Source: Arenicola marina (taxonomy: Eukaryota > Annelida > Polychaeta > Arenicolidae). Taken from it: a DNA stretch of 64,000 bases. Made by a program: the position numbers and the translations under genes. The DNA is taken from contig OZ025260.1 of NCBI GenBank assembly GCA_964019135.1, positions 35,086,254 through 35,150,253 on the forward strand, read 5' to 3'. Every line of letters starts with the position of its first letter. Positions within the stretch are counted from its first letter, which is position 1. The notes beneath the pieces are model-generated. The model had not been told where the DNA came from. It saw nothing but the letters and a program-made list of their open reading frames with translations, and did not search any database. Of the stretch, positions 45,532-57,818 are shown in pieces.

Positions 45532-46114
45532 GTATTGTAACCGATTCTAACTGATCTTCTGTAATGTTCTGTTTCATAAAATCAATAAGAAACGTCTGTA
45601 CAGTATGTGGTCCACTTTATAACTGTTTCTTTACTCACTGATGAGGTTGCTAGGTTACATAGCAATCTTCGTGTAGGTGGCGCTACATATCACCAGTTAG
45701 GATGGTTCCATGTAACACAAAATACATTACATGTAATCTGATTATTCATGTGGTTTTCTTTGATCAACATTATTATGGATTTCATGGGAAAGTCTTCTGC
45801 ACAAACGTATATAAATATATATCTATATATCAGTATTTAAATATATCACTATATATCAATATACACAAGTCGATCACAGAATAGAAAAAAGAAAGAAGTT
45901 GAAATAAAAACTGGGAAAAAACAGAAAAAAAAACAGTACAAGATGTACGAGGGGAGTTTTTCGGCAGTGCTCTCGGGGGGCATGTAACAAATCGAAAACT
46001 TGACCGTTGATTCCTAACCTTTACACCAAACACAAACGACATATTTACATGAAAATACCACCTATTAAGTATACGCGTTGCTGACAATAGCGTATAAACA
46101 TACCACATCACTGA
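45532..46114. other. No recognised gene; AT-rich
   Basis: TA-rich repeats near 45810-45850. A 132-codon - strand frame here has no recognisable domain and partly overlaps the presumed LTR of the next element. Confidence 0.4.
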
Positions 46115-46349
46115 TGTTGTGTCGTGTGATTGAAGACGAAGACTTATATTAAGCAGAGTTATATAATTCCAGGTCAAAATACAACACTTGTGCCTTGCGT
46201 GGTTGTAGCAGTCTGAAGGCCGGCACACGGGTTGCGTCGTCTTATATACCAGCTTATCTAGGGATCACGTGGTAATAAAGAGCGGTGGTCATTGGTAATA
46301 AAGTCTCAGGGGTACTACTCGAATATTACGAGTAGGTCATTATATAACA
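46115..46349 (-). repeat. Probable 3' LTR of the Gypsy remnant
   Basis: Starts TGTTATATAATG after a purine tract (AAGAGAGAAGGA) and ends ACACAACA. A TATATAAG box lies inside near 46240. No partner LTR is present, so the borders are inferred. Confidence 0.4.
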
Positions 46350-47549
46350 TCCTTCTCTCTTAGATATATCTCTCCATTTACTTTCAGAATAATTTCTTTC
46401 GATAAATACTCTTCGGGATCATTATATATATATATAAAAATCTAATTATCAGCTGCTTTTATATGTAGTCATAAAAATGATATCTAGTGTAGAATATCTA
46501 TCATAACAGCTTAGCGCATTGTGTTTGGCTTCTTCATCATGGTGTGGCTTCAGCTTCACAGGATCATCTTCAGCTGTGGTAATCATGGGTCCTGGTAAAA
46601 TATCAGTATGCTAGGACACGGACTCTGAAATGAGTCAAACAAATCAATGAGAACAGACATATATTTCTGATAACACCTTATAATTCAAGTCTCTCAGGCG
46701 GCTTGATGATTCGCCCACATCTGGTTGAAATTGGCTTTGGGAATTGACTCCCTTATTCATTCGAGATGGACCTCTGCACGTTTGAGCTTTGATTAGGGGG
46801 GTGAGGTTGTGTTTGAGCAATTGGTTGACTCCCTACGGAACCACGGTGGTGAAGCTGTTGATCCGAAGTTGTTGTTTCGGCAGTCTCGGTCAATAACTCA
46901 ACTGGCGTTGACATTCGGCTAGTCAACGGGGTTGCCCTCATAGTTAGCAAAGCGAGGGCTGGATCTTCGTTTGATTCCTTGCACTTTGTGAGAGTTTTCT
47001 TGATCGTCTGGACCTGTCTCTCAATGAGACCATGACCTCTCGGGTAATGCGGAGATGACGTAGTCGTGGAAAACCCGTAACGGAGACTGAAGTCCCTGAA
47101 CTCTTTGGAAGTGAAGTGGGTACCGTTATCGGTGACTACTTCCTCTGGAATTCCATTTTCACTGAATATGTTTCTCATGGCGTCTGTGACAGACTTACTT
47201 GACGTGTCGCGTAGTGTGCGGATGAATGGAAATTTACTGTATAAATCAGCTACAATCAAGTGCCATTTGCCGTCATCAAAGAAAAGATCTGCGCTCAAGG
47301 TGTGCCATGGTTGTGGAGGGATCTCTGGCGATGTGGCTGGTTCCTTTGGAAGAGAATTCAAATGAGTTTGACATTCATGGCAATTAGACACAGTTTGTTC
47401 AATTTGTTTATAGATACCTAGCCAATATACGGTGGCTTGAGCTCTAAGCTTGCATTTTTATCCATTCCTTGATGTCCTTGGTGCAGTTGTCCCAGGATCC
47501 GTCCTCTCATCGTGTCCGGAATGATGAGACGACTGCCAGCAAGAAGTAC

Positions 47550-48070
47550 AACTTTTTTTTAATTTTTAGGGTAAAAATGGCAACCAATATAAATCTATGT
47601 CACATCAAATAATGTTTCCTTCACCAAATTTGCATGTATTTGATGTATTACAAGCAATACCAAGATATTTAGTGATTGCATATATGCGCCGAAAGGCACA
47701 ATTGTGACAATTCGTCATTTTTGGCCTATTTTATAGCCTATTTTGGTTACAAAAGAGCTTATAGAACAAAAGTTAGTTCAGTAACATATCGCTTTTTTGT
47801 TATTTGTGTGTTCACCATGACGCTAGGCTTCAGCAGGCAGTTTTTTGGGGAAGTCTGTAGACCAGTTTTTATAGGGGATTTCAAAACATTGAGAAAAAAA
47901 CACATTTATAGGATTTTTCCATTGACCGCCATGTCAAAGCCAATTTGACAAAAATGCCCCAAACTTTTTTTTTAGTGAAGTGACATATATTTTTAATTAC
48001 ATTTTCAGGTAGATACATACATGATACTTATCTAGAGAAAAAATCGAAAAAATCGAGAAAATCGACCTTA
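47550..48070. mobile_element. About 0.5-kb insertion of unknown type in the Gypsy remnant
   Basis: It separates two parts of pol that are normally adjacent. It begins with a T9 run on the + strand (a possible poly-A tail on the - strand) and has no recognisable ORF. Possibly a SINE or MITE; the borders are approximate. Confidence 0.4.
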
Positions 48071-48610
48071 ATGCTATCAAGCCCAACCCTGAACTACTTG
48101 TTGAACCAGCATCTGAAGGGTTTCATCCTTATTGATTTCACTCCGGATTTCCGCCAACCTAACTGGTGGGATATTAAGCACATGGTGAATGTTTACTTTC
48201 ATATGATCAGTCATATCTTCCTTACATGGATTTAGTGCTGAGAGTGCATCGGCGAGACACATTTTGCTTCCTGCTTTGTATCGAAGACAAATATCATACC
48301 CTCGAATCCGCAGCAACATGCGTTGCAATCGTGGGGGTGCTTGTGTCAGATTCTTGCGGTCAATCTGCTCAAGGGGTTTATGATCAGACTCCACTGTGAA
48401 GTGACGTCCATAGAGATAGAGTCTGAACTTTAAAATTCCGTACACCACTGCGAGCAACTCTCTCTCAATGTTAGCATATCTGGACTCTGCTTCAGTGAGA
48501 GCTTTACTTGCAAACATGATGGGTCGCCCCTCCTGGACCAACACTACCCCGAGACCTTTGAGACTTGCATCTACCTCCAAGGTCACTGGCTTAGTTGGGT
48601 CTCGTCCTAT

Positions 48611-48747
48611 ATGAGACAGTTCTTGCTACACACAACAGTCCCATGTCCGCATGTAGAAAATGAGGGTGTAAGATTTGTTTTTGTGGGCGACTAAGTGTTG
48701 TTAACCGCACGATCTATCAAACCCTTGTCATTTTGTACTCTGATACC
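48611..48747. repeat. About 137-bp direct repeat, left copy
   Basis: TGAGACAGTTCTTGCTACAC through TTTGTACTCTGATACC, repeated with few changes at 49702-49840. It abuts the broken edge of the Gypsy RNase H region. Confidence 0.75.
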
Positions 48748-48754
48748 TTAACTT

Positions 48755-49500
48755 CATGTTTACCCCAAAACCCACATGCATATGAACTAACAAAGTATCG
48801 CATTACTATCAAGTCGGTTGAAATGAGACTTTCTTGGTGTTTATCGCGCCATTTCGTATTTGGTCATTCTTCACCAGCGGCTTTCGCCAGTCTGAGTCTG
48901 TCGTTTGTCTTTTTCGAGTGCCATGATTTAACTGTCGCCTTACGTTTGCTAACCGCTCGCCAGAAAGGTCCCCTATCCAGCTCAAAGTCGTTTTCGACTT
49001 GCAGTAATTTCTTTTGATTATAATCTTCATGTTTTAAGCGTAAAAGTCTTGCAAACAATCTTTTCCCTCCTTTATAAGCGACAAAACTATCATAATGCGC
49101 CCCCTGGGTTGACCTTCATTAATCCATGCATGACGTAAACTTAATTGATTGTTGTGGGCGTGTTTAAGATCTTCATCCCAATACGGCCTCTTGTGCTTGG
49201 CAAAGGTTTTCCTTGGGAGTATTTCAGAAGCGCATTGGATAACGCTTTGAATGTCATTACAATAAGAATCAACATCAATGTAAGTCCTTATACCAATGGG
49301 TTGTAAGTGGGATTCCAGACTTTCCCAGTACGTGGATGGGTCGACAGCATCCCAGTTTATAACTGTTCGGCAATTAACGTGATACTTCTTTACACTATAT
49401 GATAGACTAATTACAACAGGTAAATGGTCGGAGGTATTCATAGCTTCTTCTGGTAGAATACAACAGCGACGCGCTTGATGGTACATAACGTTGTTCACGC
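48755..49500 (-). mobile_element. LINE fragment (end of endonuclease and linker)
   Basis: The - strand frames read NTSDHLPVVISLSYSVKKYH (the SDHxPV motif of the APE endonuclease), INWDAVDPSTYWESLESHL and FELDRGPFWRAVSKRKATVK, the linker before RT. It is APE-type and the clade is not assigned. It sits exactly between the two copies of the 137-bp repeat. Confidence 0.65.
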
Positions 49501-49582
49501 TGACATGGTCAATTTTTGTGCCTTCTGAAACGGCCGTTGGTAAGTAGGTATATGGCGGACCCTAGTCCCATGTGAGACCACG

Positions 49583-49699
49583 AGCGCTCGACTCCATAAT
49601 ATATTCGAGGACCCCGCCCGCCATACAATACTTATATTAGGTATTGTATGGCGTGCGGGGTGGGCGGGGTCCTCGAATATATTATGGAGTCGAGCGCTC
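49583..49699. repeat. Long hairpin, arms of 49 and 59 nt
   Basis: GAGCGCTCGACTCCATAATA at 49583 pairs with TATTATGGAGTCGAGCGCTC ending at 49699. The arms are nearly perfect apart from a 10-nt gap, and the loop is about 9 nt (TTATATTAG). Confidence 0.8.
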
Positions 49700-49701
49700 A
49701 T

Positions 49702-49840
49702 GTGTGAGACAGTTGTTGCTCCGCACAACAGTCCCATGTCCGCATGTAGAAAATGATGGTGTAAGATTTGTTTTTGTGGGTGACTAAGTGTTGTTAACCG
49801 CACGATCCATCAAACCCTTGTCATTTTGTACTCTGATACC
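49702..49840. repeat. About 139-bp direct repeat, right copy
   Basis: Matches 48611-48747. The sequence beyond it (to about 50160) has an AATAAA and could be the rest of an LTR, in which case the left copy would be a truncated LTR; this is a guess. Confidence 0.7.
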
Positions 49841-50806
49841 GCGGCAGACTATAGGCAGAGACTTGGCTCAAACTAGTTAGGTGCGCTTTATGTTGTTTAG
49901 GAGCTGTTTTGTTTATTCTGATTTCTGTGTATCTCCCAAGATCGTTACTGACCCTTGGTCGCATATTTACGGAGCTCCGGAGTTCGGTTCTCGCTCCACG
50001 TGGAGAGCACATGGTGGCTGGCCAGGGCTAGTCTGAATTGTAACTGCATATTTCTCTACTAGTTTAAATAAACCTTTGGCAGATTAAAGTAAACGCTCGA
50101 TCTCCTTGATTTATCCTCCACCATAGCTGGCTAATCACGGTAAAATTATTAGGGTGGCACATCACACGGACGGGACATAGAAAACCCAATTTCGCCTAGG
50201 CTGAAGTGTGGTGTGGCATATCTTCAACGCGTTTCATACGCATCAGAGGTATGGTACCAACATAGAGGCGAAGCGGTTAATAATACGTTCATCTCACTCC
50301 ATAATATTTAATCCGATTGCACCTGTCACAGAGTTTAGGGTCATAATTTCGAAGCTGTATTCAGCACAGACGTTGTGATTCCGGCTTGGAGACGAAGCGA
50401 TAAAAATACACTCACGGATATTCCATGACAAGATCTACCTTCGCACTAGCCGATAGGCACTGGCAGACTACCTCAAAGCGGTTAACCCGCACCTGGGGTT
50501 AGACTGGTTATCCTGAAAGCGAAGCGGTTACACTACATACATTACAAAGACATACCTGATCGCACTGGCAAAAAGGGGACAGGGTTACCAAACCGGAAGC
50601 GGCTGTGCTGCAATTGGTGACAGGCATCCTACCCTAACAGCCTCGCGGCTTCACTCCACCATCTCACCACCCTACTGTACTGCACGCCGTACCTAATCCA
50701 GACAATCCGGAACGAACCTGGTGGTTTATCCCCTACAGCAAACGAGAAGTACGCTCAATTTTCCCCCTACCACTTTGGGTGTAAAAAGGGGGTCCGTTAC
50801 ACTTTT
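49841..50806. repeat. Leader or LTR-like region before the + strand Gypsy element
   Basis: Contains AATAAACCTTTGGCAG near 50069, then five loosely spaced words of the form GAAGCGGTTA or GAAGCGATAA (50268-50600), suggesting a degenerate repeat of about 100 bp. I cannot match it to the 3' flank of the element, so no LTR pair is claimed. Confidence 0.35.
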
Positions 50807-51016
50807 TGGTGCCGTAACGTAGGATTAGGCTTAAGGTTGGGTGAAATTTACATATTATTTGGTTTGGTGGTGACAGTTATTTAATTTTGGATAGTACACC
50901 TTTAAAAGATTTATAGTTATTGACTGTTAAGTGTGTTGATCTTATTGTATTTACCAAATAACCTGATTGGTTGGAGCTTTAATTATTTTGTCAGTTTTTA
51001 GGGAAATTAGTCAAGG

Positions 51017-52333
51017 ATGTCTTTCAGAAGTGAGACTTTTATGACGATTGACTCGTGGAGGGCCTCTGACGAAGAAGACAGATTGACAGACCAGGCAGAC
51101 AGGGATAGTATACATATAGATTTGGACTGTCCCAGACAAACCGCAGGCCCTGTCCAAACCCAGACAACCATGGCCTCCCCTGTGATTTCGGGCAGCCACA
51201 CAACCTCGCCAATCACTAATGCTGGTCGAGGCCCAGGAAGAAAGCCCACAAGTAATTACAGACATATCATTAGTCCTCAGGAGGTTCTATTGCGAGAAAC
51301 CACCAACCACGTCTCTGCCTTTGAACAGGTGGAACCTAGTCATCCGCATATCGCCCATGATGTAAAGACCTGGGACACACGCCCCCTGCAAACCCGGCAG
51401 ATGCCGCCTTACAGAGAAAATCTCTGTCTCCATTCAGCGCGGTATTGCATCCGTCCCCATACGAGTGTCTCAGCAATGATGGCGGCCGGCGGCACAGGAT
51501 CAGGCCCATGCAAAAACCTGAGGTGTTTGACGGGCAGAACATGGAGTGGCCAGACTACCTTGAGCTCTTCGAGTCCGTGGCAGAATGGAATGGGTGGACT
51601 CTGAGGGAAAAGGCGAGCCAGCTCCGAATGAGTCTTAGGGGTAAAGCCTTGAAGGTGGTCAAACCCCTGCCAGAGGACAGGAAGGGCCAGTTCACCATAC
51701 TGTGTGAAGCACTTCAAGGAGCCTTCGACCCACCTGAGCGGTTGCTGACGCACAAAGCGGCGCACTAAGATGCCGACGGAGACATCAAACCAATTCGGCG
51801 GCTCTCTTAGGGCACTAGCAGCCAAGGCATACCCAACAAAGACACCGGAAGACCAGGACGAAATAATCTTGGACCAGTTTGTCGAGGGACTCACGGACGT
51901 TCCCCTTCAGGAGCATGTCATCCTGAGTCATTCGGCCACAGTGGGGCAGGCAATTCGCATCGTCACAGAATACGAGTCACTGCAGAATTCGCGGATCAAG
52001 CGCGCGCGTAAGCCACTGGTCGCCGCCACGCAGATAAGTCCTCCGTCGGTAATGCCCACACCGCTGACAACGGGCGTGGAAGAGAAGCTCGGACAACTCC
52101 TGGAACGGATGGACCTCATAGAGAAACGTTTTTCGGGCAACCGTCGCGGCGTAGATAATGGTAGACCCCAGAGAAAACAAGACATGGAATGCTTCTATTG
52201 TCATGAGAGAGGCCACTTTTTGCGAGAATGCAGAACGCGGATGGCTAACACCGGAAGAAGGAACCGAGGGGAGGACGACCGGCCGAGACGTCCGGAAGAA
52301 GCGCTATCAACGGAGAGCCATTTAAGCGAGTGA
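51017..52333 (+). pseudogene. Gypsy gag region with CCHC knuckle
   Basis: The capsid-like part shows VFDGQNMEWPDYLELFESVA and ASQLRMSLRGKALKVVKPLP. Downstream is the zinc knuckle CFYCHERGHFLREC. The region is spread over several frames, so it is not an intact gene. Confidence 0.75.
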
Positions 52334-52369
52334 AGGCTGGGCCCCCTACCCCAGGCCCAGCCCAAAAGA

Positions 52370-52894
52370 GTGAGGGGTTTGCCACCGTTGAACGCCAATG
52401 CCCTTCGTATGCGCCCCTGCCACTATGTCCCAGCCAGGGTGCAAGGGAATGAAGTCGACCTGTTGTTAGACACAGGCGCTAGTTGCAGCGTGGTGGACGT
52501 TGCATTTCTTCAACAACTACCAGATAAGTTTCGGCCCGAGATCCACCCCACGGCGGTCGACGTGGCTCAAGCGGGCGGTGATCTGCTGAAACTTATAGGC
52601 GAAGCAGATATTACGATTGACATTGCCGGGGAGAAGTTCCCGGTGACAGTGATAGTGGCGCATCTGAAAGAGCATGGAGGCATCCTGGGCCTCGACATTC
52701 TTGATCTCCAGGAGGTTGACTTCAACCTGAAAGAGGGATGGGTGGCTGCCCATGGCCGGAAAGTAGACCTTGTGAAGGGGAGAAGTCATCAGTGCAGCCG
52801 AGTCACTGTCGCTAAGTCGATAGTTGTGCCACCAGACCATGCCGTCTGGGTTCAGGGCAAAGTGGACCGCAGACGCTGGTCTGACGAGATGTAG
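52370..52894 (+). pseudogene. Gypsy aspartic protease region
   Basis: VDLLLDTGASCSVVDVAFLQ carries the DTGA catalytic motif, and GGILGLDILDLQEVDFNL the ILGLDxL end of a retropepsin. Confidence 0.75.
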
Positions 52895-52953
52895 TATGGG
52901 ATGGTAGAGGCAGTCCCGTTCTTCGTGAGAGAAACGGGGATGTTGACAGGGCT

Positions 52954-54003
52954 TTGGTGTCAGTCAAGGAGCCGGCGGTGTTGGTGATCAACACGCAAAG
53001 CGAGCCGCAGCATATCACCCGTGGGACAACACTAGCACTACTGCAACGTTATGATGATGTGTCCCCGCGTGTCCCCACCATGGACGCCCCGGCACCTTCA
53101 ACATCGATTTCTGACCTGCCGCCTCACCCGCGGCAGTTGGTAGAAGAAGCCCATACGGACCTGACTGAAGAGCAGCGAGGACAGTTAGCCCACCTTGTCT
53201 GGCAGTTCCGGGATTGTTTCGCTGGGCCCGATGAAGCGTTAGGCAGCACAGGGGTCGTGAAGCATCGGATAGATACGGGCAATAGCAGGCCCATTCGCCA
53301 GCCGCCGAGACGGCTGCCACAAACCACACAAGAGACCTGCGACACTGAAGTGGCGCGGATGTTAGCAGAGGGAGTGATCGAGCCAAGTGACAGCCCATGG
53401 TCGTCGCCAGTAGTTCTGGTGACAAAGAAAGACCAGTCGGTCAGATTCTGCGTTGACTATCGCCGATTGAACGCCGTCACCCGGAAAGATGCTTACCCAT
53501 TGCCCCGAATCGATGACACTATTGAAGCTCTGGGAGCATCTGTATGGTTCAGTTCAATGGATCTGAAGTCAGGCTATTGGCAGGTCCAGCTGGAGGAGGA
53601 AGATAAGGAAGAGACAGCCTTTGTGACAAACAGGGGCCTGTACCAGTTTCGTGTAATGCCTTTCGGTCTTTGCAATGCTCCAGCATCGTTTGAGCGGTTG
53701 ATGGATCTGATATTACGTGGCTTACACTGGGAGCGCTGCCTCGTTTACCTGGACGACCTGATTGTCCATGGAGCCACATTCGAAGCGCATCTAGAAAACC
53801 TGCGACTCGTGTGGGGTCGATTGCGTGCAGCCAACCTGAAGTTGTGGTATCCCATGAAGGCATCCAGTGCGACCCAGAAAATGTGGCAAGCGTCCGTGAA
53901 TGGGAAGCCCCGACAAATGTTACAGAGCTCCGAAGCTTCCTGGGCTTGGCTTCGTGCTACCGGCGGTTTATCCCCAAGTTCGCCACGATTGCAACACCCA
54001 TGA
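52954..54003 (+). pseudogene. Gypsy reverse transcriptase region
   Basis: Motifs in order: VIEPSDSPWSSPVVLVTKKD, RFCVDYRRLNAVTRKDAYPL, FSSMDLKSGYWQVQLEEEDK, YQFRVMPFGLCNAPASFERL and CLVYLDDLIVHG (the YLDD catalytic motif). This is classic Ty3/Gypsy RT. Confidence 0.85.
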
Positions 54004-56330
54004 CGAGGCTTACGCAGAAAAGTGTGCCCTTTCGCTGGTCAAGCGAGTGCCAGTCTGCGATGGACGAGCTGAAGAGAAGACTGACAACATCTCCTGTGCT
54101 GAGTTATCCTCGGCCAGGAGGCCGCTTCGTGCTGGATACCGACGCCAGCGGATTCGGTATTGCGGGAGTTCTTAGTCAAGAGCAGGATGGGGAAGAGCGG
54201 GTCATTGCCTACGCCAGCAAAACACTCAGCCAGACGCAGAGGCGTTACTGCACGACGCAGCGGGAACTTCTCGCCGTTGTTGTCTTTGTCAAACACTTTC
54301 CGCACTACCTGCTAGGGCGAAAGTTCCTGGTGAGGACAGACCACTCGTCCTTGAGATGGCTGATGAACTTTCGGGAACCGGAGGGTATGGTGGCCCGTTG
54401 GATCCAGGCGCTAGGGACCTTTGATTTTGAAATCCAACACCGAGCTGGAAAAGAACACCTGAATGCGGACGGATTATCCCGCAAGCCAGAGCGTCGCTGC
54501 AAACGGGAGGACTGTCCTGAATGTTTCAAGTCCAGAGACGTAGCCGTGGCCGCGGAAGGTCAGCAACCAACAGGGATTCAGTCCAGCCTTTCCGATCTAG
54601 CCGTGCAGACGTTGGAAGTTCAGCGATCACCCCCGCGTCCTGTGACTCTCGCTGAAGAACCGCATGTCGCGCATGTGGAAAGTACAGACAACACGGAGCG
54701 TCCGGTAACCCCGACTGCTATGCCGGTCAGGGCAAACGCCGCACCCACCGACAACCGAAATGAGGGGCACGACGCAGGAAACTGGGCTGAGCAGTGGACC
54801 AGGGCAGAAATCGAGGAATGGCAGCAAGAAGACCTGTCAATCAAAGCTGTCGTGGCTCGGCTCGCAGATGGTCAGCCGAAACCGGAATGGCGAGATGTCT
54901 GCAGGGAGAGCTCGGAGGTGAAGTCGTTGTGCAATCAGTGGCACTCCTTGGTCCTGAGGGAAGGAATGCTATATCGCCAGTGGACGCCTGATCAGACCTC
55001 ATCCGTGCCTAGGCTGCAGCTCGTGGCTCCAAGGAAACTGAGAAGACTAGTTCTTCAAGAACTACACAGCCGGCGCACGGCCGGGCAATTTGGAGTGACC
55101 AAGACGGCTGAAAATGTGCGTCGACGATTTTATTGGCCGGGATATCGAGGAGATATTCATCGATGGTGCCAACGGTGTTTGGAATGCCAACGCAGAAAAC
55201 CTGGTCCTGGACGGGGCCGTGCACCGCTTCAACAAGAACCAGTGGGAGCCCCCATGGAACGAATGGCGATGGACTTCATGGGTCCTCTGAAAGTGACACA
55301 GAATGGCAACCGCCATATTCTGGTTGTCGCAGACTACTTCACGAAGTGGACGGAGGCTTTTGCCTTGCCGGATCAGAAGGCGGAAACCGTCGCGGATTGC
55401 CTGGTGACCCAAGTATTCTGCCGATTCGGTGTGCCGCGCCAGTTGCACAGCGATCAGGCCTCCGACTTTGGATCCCTTGTGGGGATGGAGGTGTGCCACC
55501 TGTTGCAGATTCAGAAATCTAGGACCACTCCCTACCGGCCCCAGTCAGACGGACTCGTGGAGCGATTTAACCGCACCCTGCAAGCCATGTTGGCCACATT
55601 GGTGCACGATCATCAAGACGACTGGGATGACCACTTACCGTATGTGATGCTGGCTTATCGCTCAACGGTGCAGGAGAGCACTGGCTGCAGTCCCAGCCTA
55701 CTTATGTTAGGGCGGGAAATGAACCACCCTCTCGACGTGATGCTTGGTCCTCAGCCCGACGCAGTCGAGTTTCAATGCGCCACCGCCTACGCTCAATGGA
55801 TCCAGGATGTCATGGCGGAGGCCCATGGTTATGCCCGGGGGAACCTTGGGCGTGCCGCAGTCCACCAGAAGCGGAACTACAATGGAAGAGCCAAGGTGCG
55901 CCTTTTCCGGCGTGGAGACTGGGTGCTCTACTACTATCCGCCCCTGGATACGAAGCTTGGGAACCCCTACGACGGTCCCTTCCTAGTCACGCGCTGCTGC
56001 GGTGAGGTGCTCTACGAGATCCAGAAGAGCCAGGACCGCCGACCGAAGAAGGTGCATTGTGACAACCTGAAGAGGTTTCACGTGGACCCGGATGACCCTC
56101 CAATCAGATGGTTAGAAGATCCAGGCGTTGCGGCGCAAGCGGAACATCCGGACCCAGCAGGACAGGATGAAGCCCCTGCTGACCAGCCGGGCAGGGAGTT
56201 TACCTCGGAAGATGAAGCATCTGCAGATTCTGACATAGGAGATCGACCCGACCTTCCAGAGGAGGAAGTGGTTAACCCTGCCCGTAGAAGTGGTAGGGCC
56301 CATAGGGCTCCACACCGGATGGACCTGTAA
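53811..56330 (+). pseudogene. Gypsy RT end, RNase H and integrase
   Basis: A long open frame of about 839 aa: connection domain (LRSFLGLASCYRRFIPKF), RNase H (LDTDASGFGIAGVLSQEQDG, TQRELLAVVVFVKHF), integrase zinc region (WCQRCLECQRR), core (MAMDFMGPLKVTQNGNRHIL, QLHSDQASDFGSLVGMEVC, PYRPQSDGLVERFNRTLQAM) and a GPY/F-like tail (NPYDGPFLVTRCCGEVLYEI). The integrase acts on element cDNA ends. Confidence 0.85.
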
Positions 56331-56333
56331 TCC

Positions 56334-57468
56334 TTGGACTTGAACGACCAGACAAGTGACTGCCAGACTGCCGACGAAACTGTCTTGTTTGTGCGGGAGG
56401 TCCTCATAATTCCCCTTCGCATTCGTTCCCCTATGGCCTTACATGCATGCCGCTTATATCATATCTTGCCCGGCAGAATGGACGGCGCCCTGGTGGACCA
56501 AGAGATGAACCCGGAGCTGGACTACGACTTCACCGGTCTAGAAGATGAGTTGGAAGCCCCCGCACCGCCAAAGCCACCCTGCAGGATTCAGGCCCGGGAA
56601 CAGCCATCCCAGTCCAGTGACGTGACGCCACAGGGAGACGGGAGCTGCCGTGTGCCCATGTGCGCCAGCGGACTCCTCCATACTCTAGCGAGCCGGATGC
56701 GACACTGGGCGGAAAAGCATGAGGCCACGGTCACCCGGTTCCAGTGTCCCTTGTGTGACTTTCAGGCCAAGAGGCAGCAGGCAGTCGGCCGTCGCCTTCA
56801 GGGCCGGCACCACGTGGACGCCGCGGACGGTCGGAGGCTCGTCTTCATGGCTGAGGAACCGAGCCGCAATAACCAGTTCGTGGAGCCAGGGAATGCACTG
56901 CCGCCACCGGAGTACAAGGCTTGGCGGAAGCAGATCTCGGCAGGGGTCACGCTACTCCGCCTGGCAAACGAACTGCAGCTCCGGCTACTTTCCAAGTATA
57001 GGCGGCCTGACCCATCGCTGCCTGCTAAGCCGTCGACCCGCGAAGTGCCGGAGCTCTTGGTGAGGACTTCCGTGCCTTGTACGAAGACGGTTACGGAGTC
57101 CCCCGCCGCCAGCCCGATAGCCATGGTAGCTGTCAACCCACCGGACGCGGCGTCTGCCATGCGGTCACCAGCGGGCTGGAAAAGATGCCGAGAGACCGCT
57201 CGGAAGACCGAGCAGGCCTACATAAGGATGGTGCGGCAGCGGAAGGCCCTAGAGGAACGCACCCACCAGGAATAGACCGGACACATCGACCTCTGGCGTC
57301 AGGAACTGGAGGGCACCCGTCGAGAGCTGCGTCGCTCGGAGGAGGAGCTGAAGCGGGTCAAGTCGCGCCTGCGGGAGACGGAGGAACGCCTCGGGACGAT
57401 GGCGGAGGGCAAGTACAAGCTGGCTGAAGAGAACCGTCGCCTCCGGGAGGAAGTCGCAGCCCAAAAGT
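56334..57468 (+). pseudogene. Accessory ORF after Gypsy pol: zinc-finger-like and coiled coil
   Basis: A frame of about 310 aa follows pol directly. It has an acidic start (DQEMNPELDYDFTGLEDELE), two C/H-rich segments (CRVPMCASGLLHTLASRMRH and CPLCDFQAKRQQ ending in RHH) that look like C2H2-type fingers, and a helical segment up to about 57468 rich in Glu/Arg heptads (LRETEERLGTMAEGKYKLAE). The function is unknown; a nucleic-acid-binding partner of Gag or integrase is one guess. It may be a captured host-derived sequence. Confidence 0.5.
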
Positions 57469-57818
57469 GATCGTTTGCAGATGTTATGTTATGTTTCCAG
57501 ATCCGGTTTGTTTCGTCGAATATGTTTTATTTTTCAGTCATAATGTGGCCCTTCATCGTCGTCATAGCTGCGCTACGCAGTTTTATCTTTTGTCTCTATG
57601 TCTGACGGAGGAATATATATATCGGTCTATTCGGGTGTTCAACGTATTGCCGGGGCATAAGGTGTTCCATGTGTAATTGATGTGTTTTATTTTGTTTGTG
57701 TTTATGTGGTCGCGGTTTATTGTCTGCCCAGGATGTGGGATGCGGGGGACTCAGGAAGTCATAGCTGCGCTATATGTTGACAAGCCGAGGGCGGTTTGTG
57801 TCTTGAGAAGGGGAGAGT

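Larger units (their letters stand above)
46115..48605 (-). mobile_element. Ty3/Gypsy retroelement remnant (RNase H, integrase, 3' LTR)
   Basis: On the - strand: RNase H (VTLEVDASLKGLGVVLVQEG, YANIERELLAVVYGILKF, VESDHKPLEQI; 48586-48077), then integrase (NCHECQTHLNSLPKEP, VTDNGTHFTSKEF, SSPHYPRGHGLIERQVQTIK; 47391-46753). A purine-rich run then leads into a probable 3' LTR starting TGTTATATAATGACC at 46349. RT and everything upstream are absent. About 0.5 kb of unrelated sequence (47550-48070) lies between RNase H and integrase. The remnant is old, with a few breaks. Confidence 0.8.
50807..57818 (+). mobile_element. Ty3/Gypsy retroelement with accessory ORF
   Basis: A primer-binding-like TGGTGCCGTAACG lies near 50808. 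It is followed by gag (51017-52333), protease (52370-52894), reverse transcriptase (52954-54003), RNase H and integrase (to 56330), an accessory ORF (56334-57468) and a purine-rich AAGGGGAGAG before 57819. The domain order is the normal Ty3/Gypsy one. It is broken in roughly three or four places, but domains are well preserved, so moderate age. LTR borders were not established. Confidence 0.82.

Noticed and set aside
45830-46228. 132-codon - strand ORF
   Set aside because: No domain; overlaps the presumed LTR of the Gypsy remnant.
51017-51604. First Gypsy frame as a separate host gene
   Set aside because: It leads directly into capsid-like sequence in other frames and follows a primer-binding-like site, so it belongs to the element.
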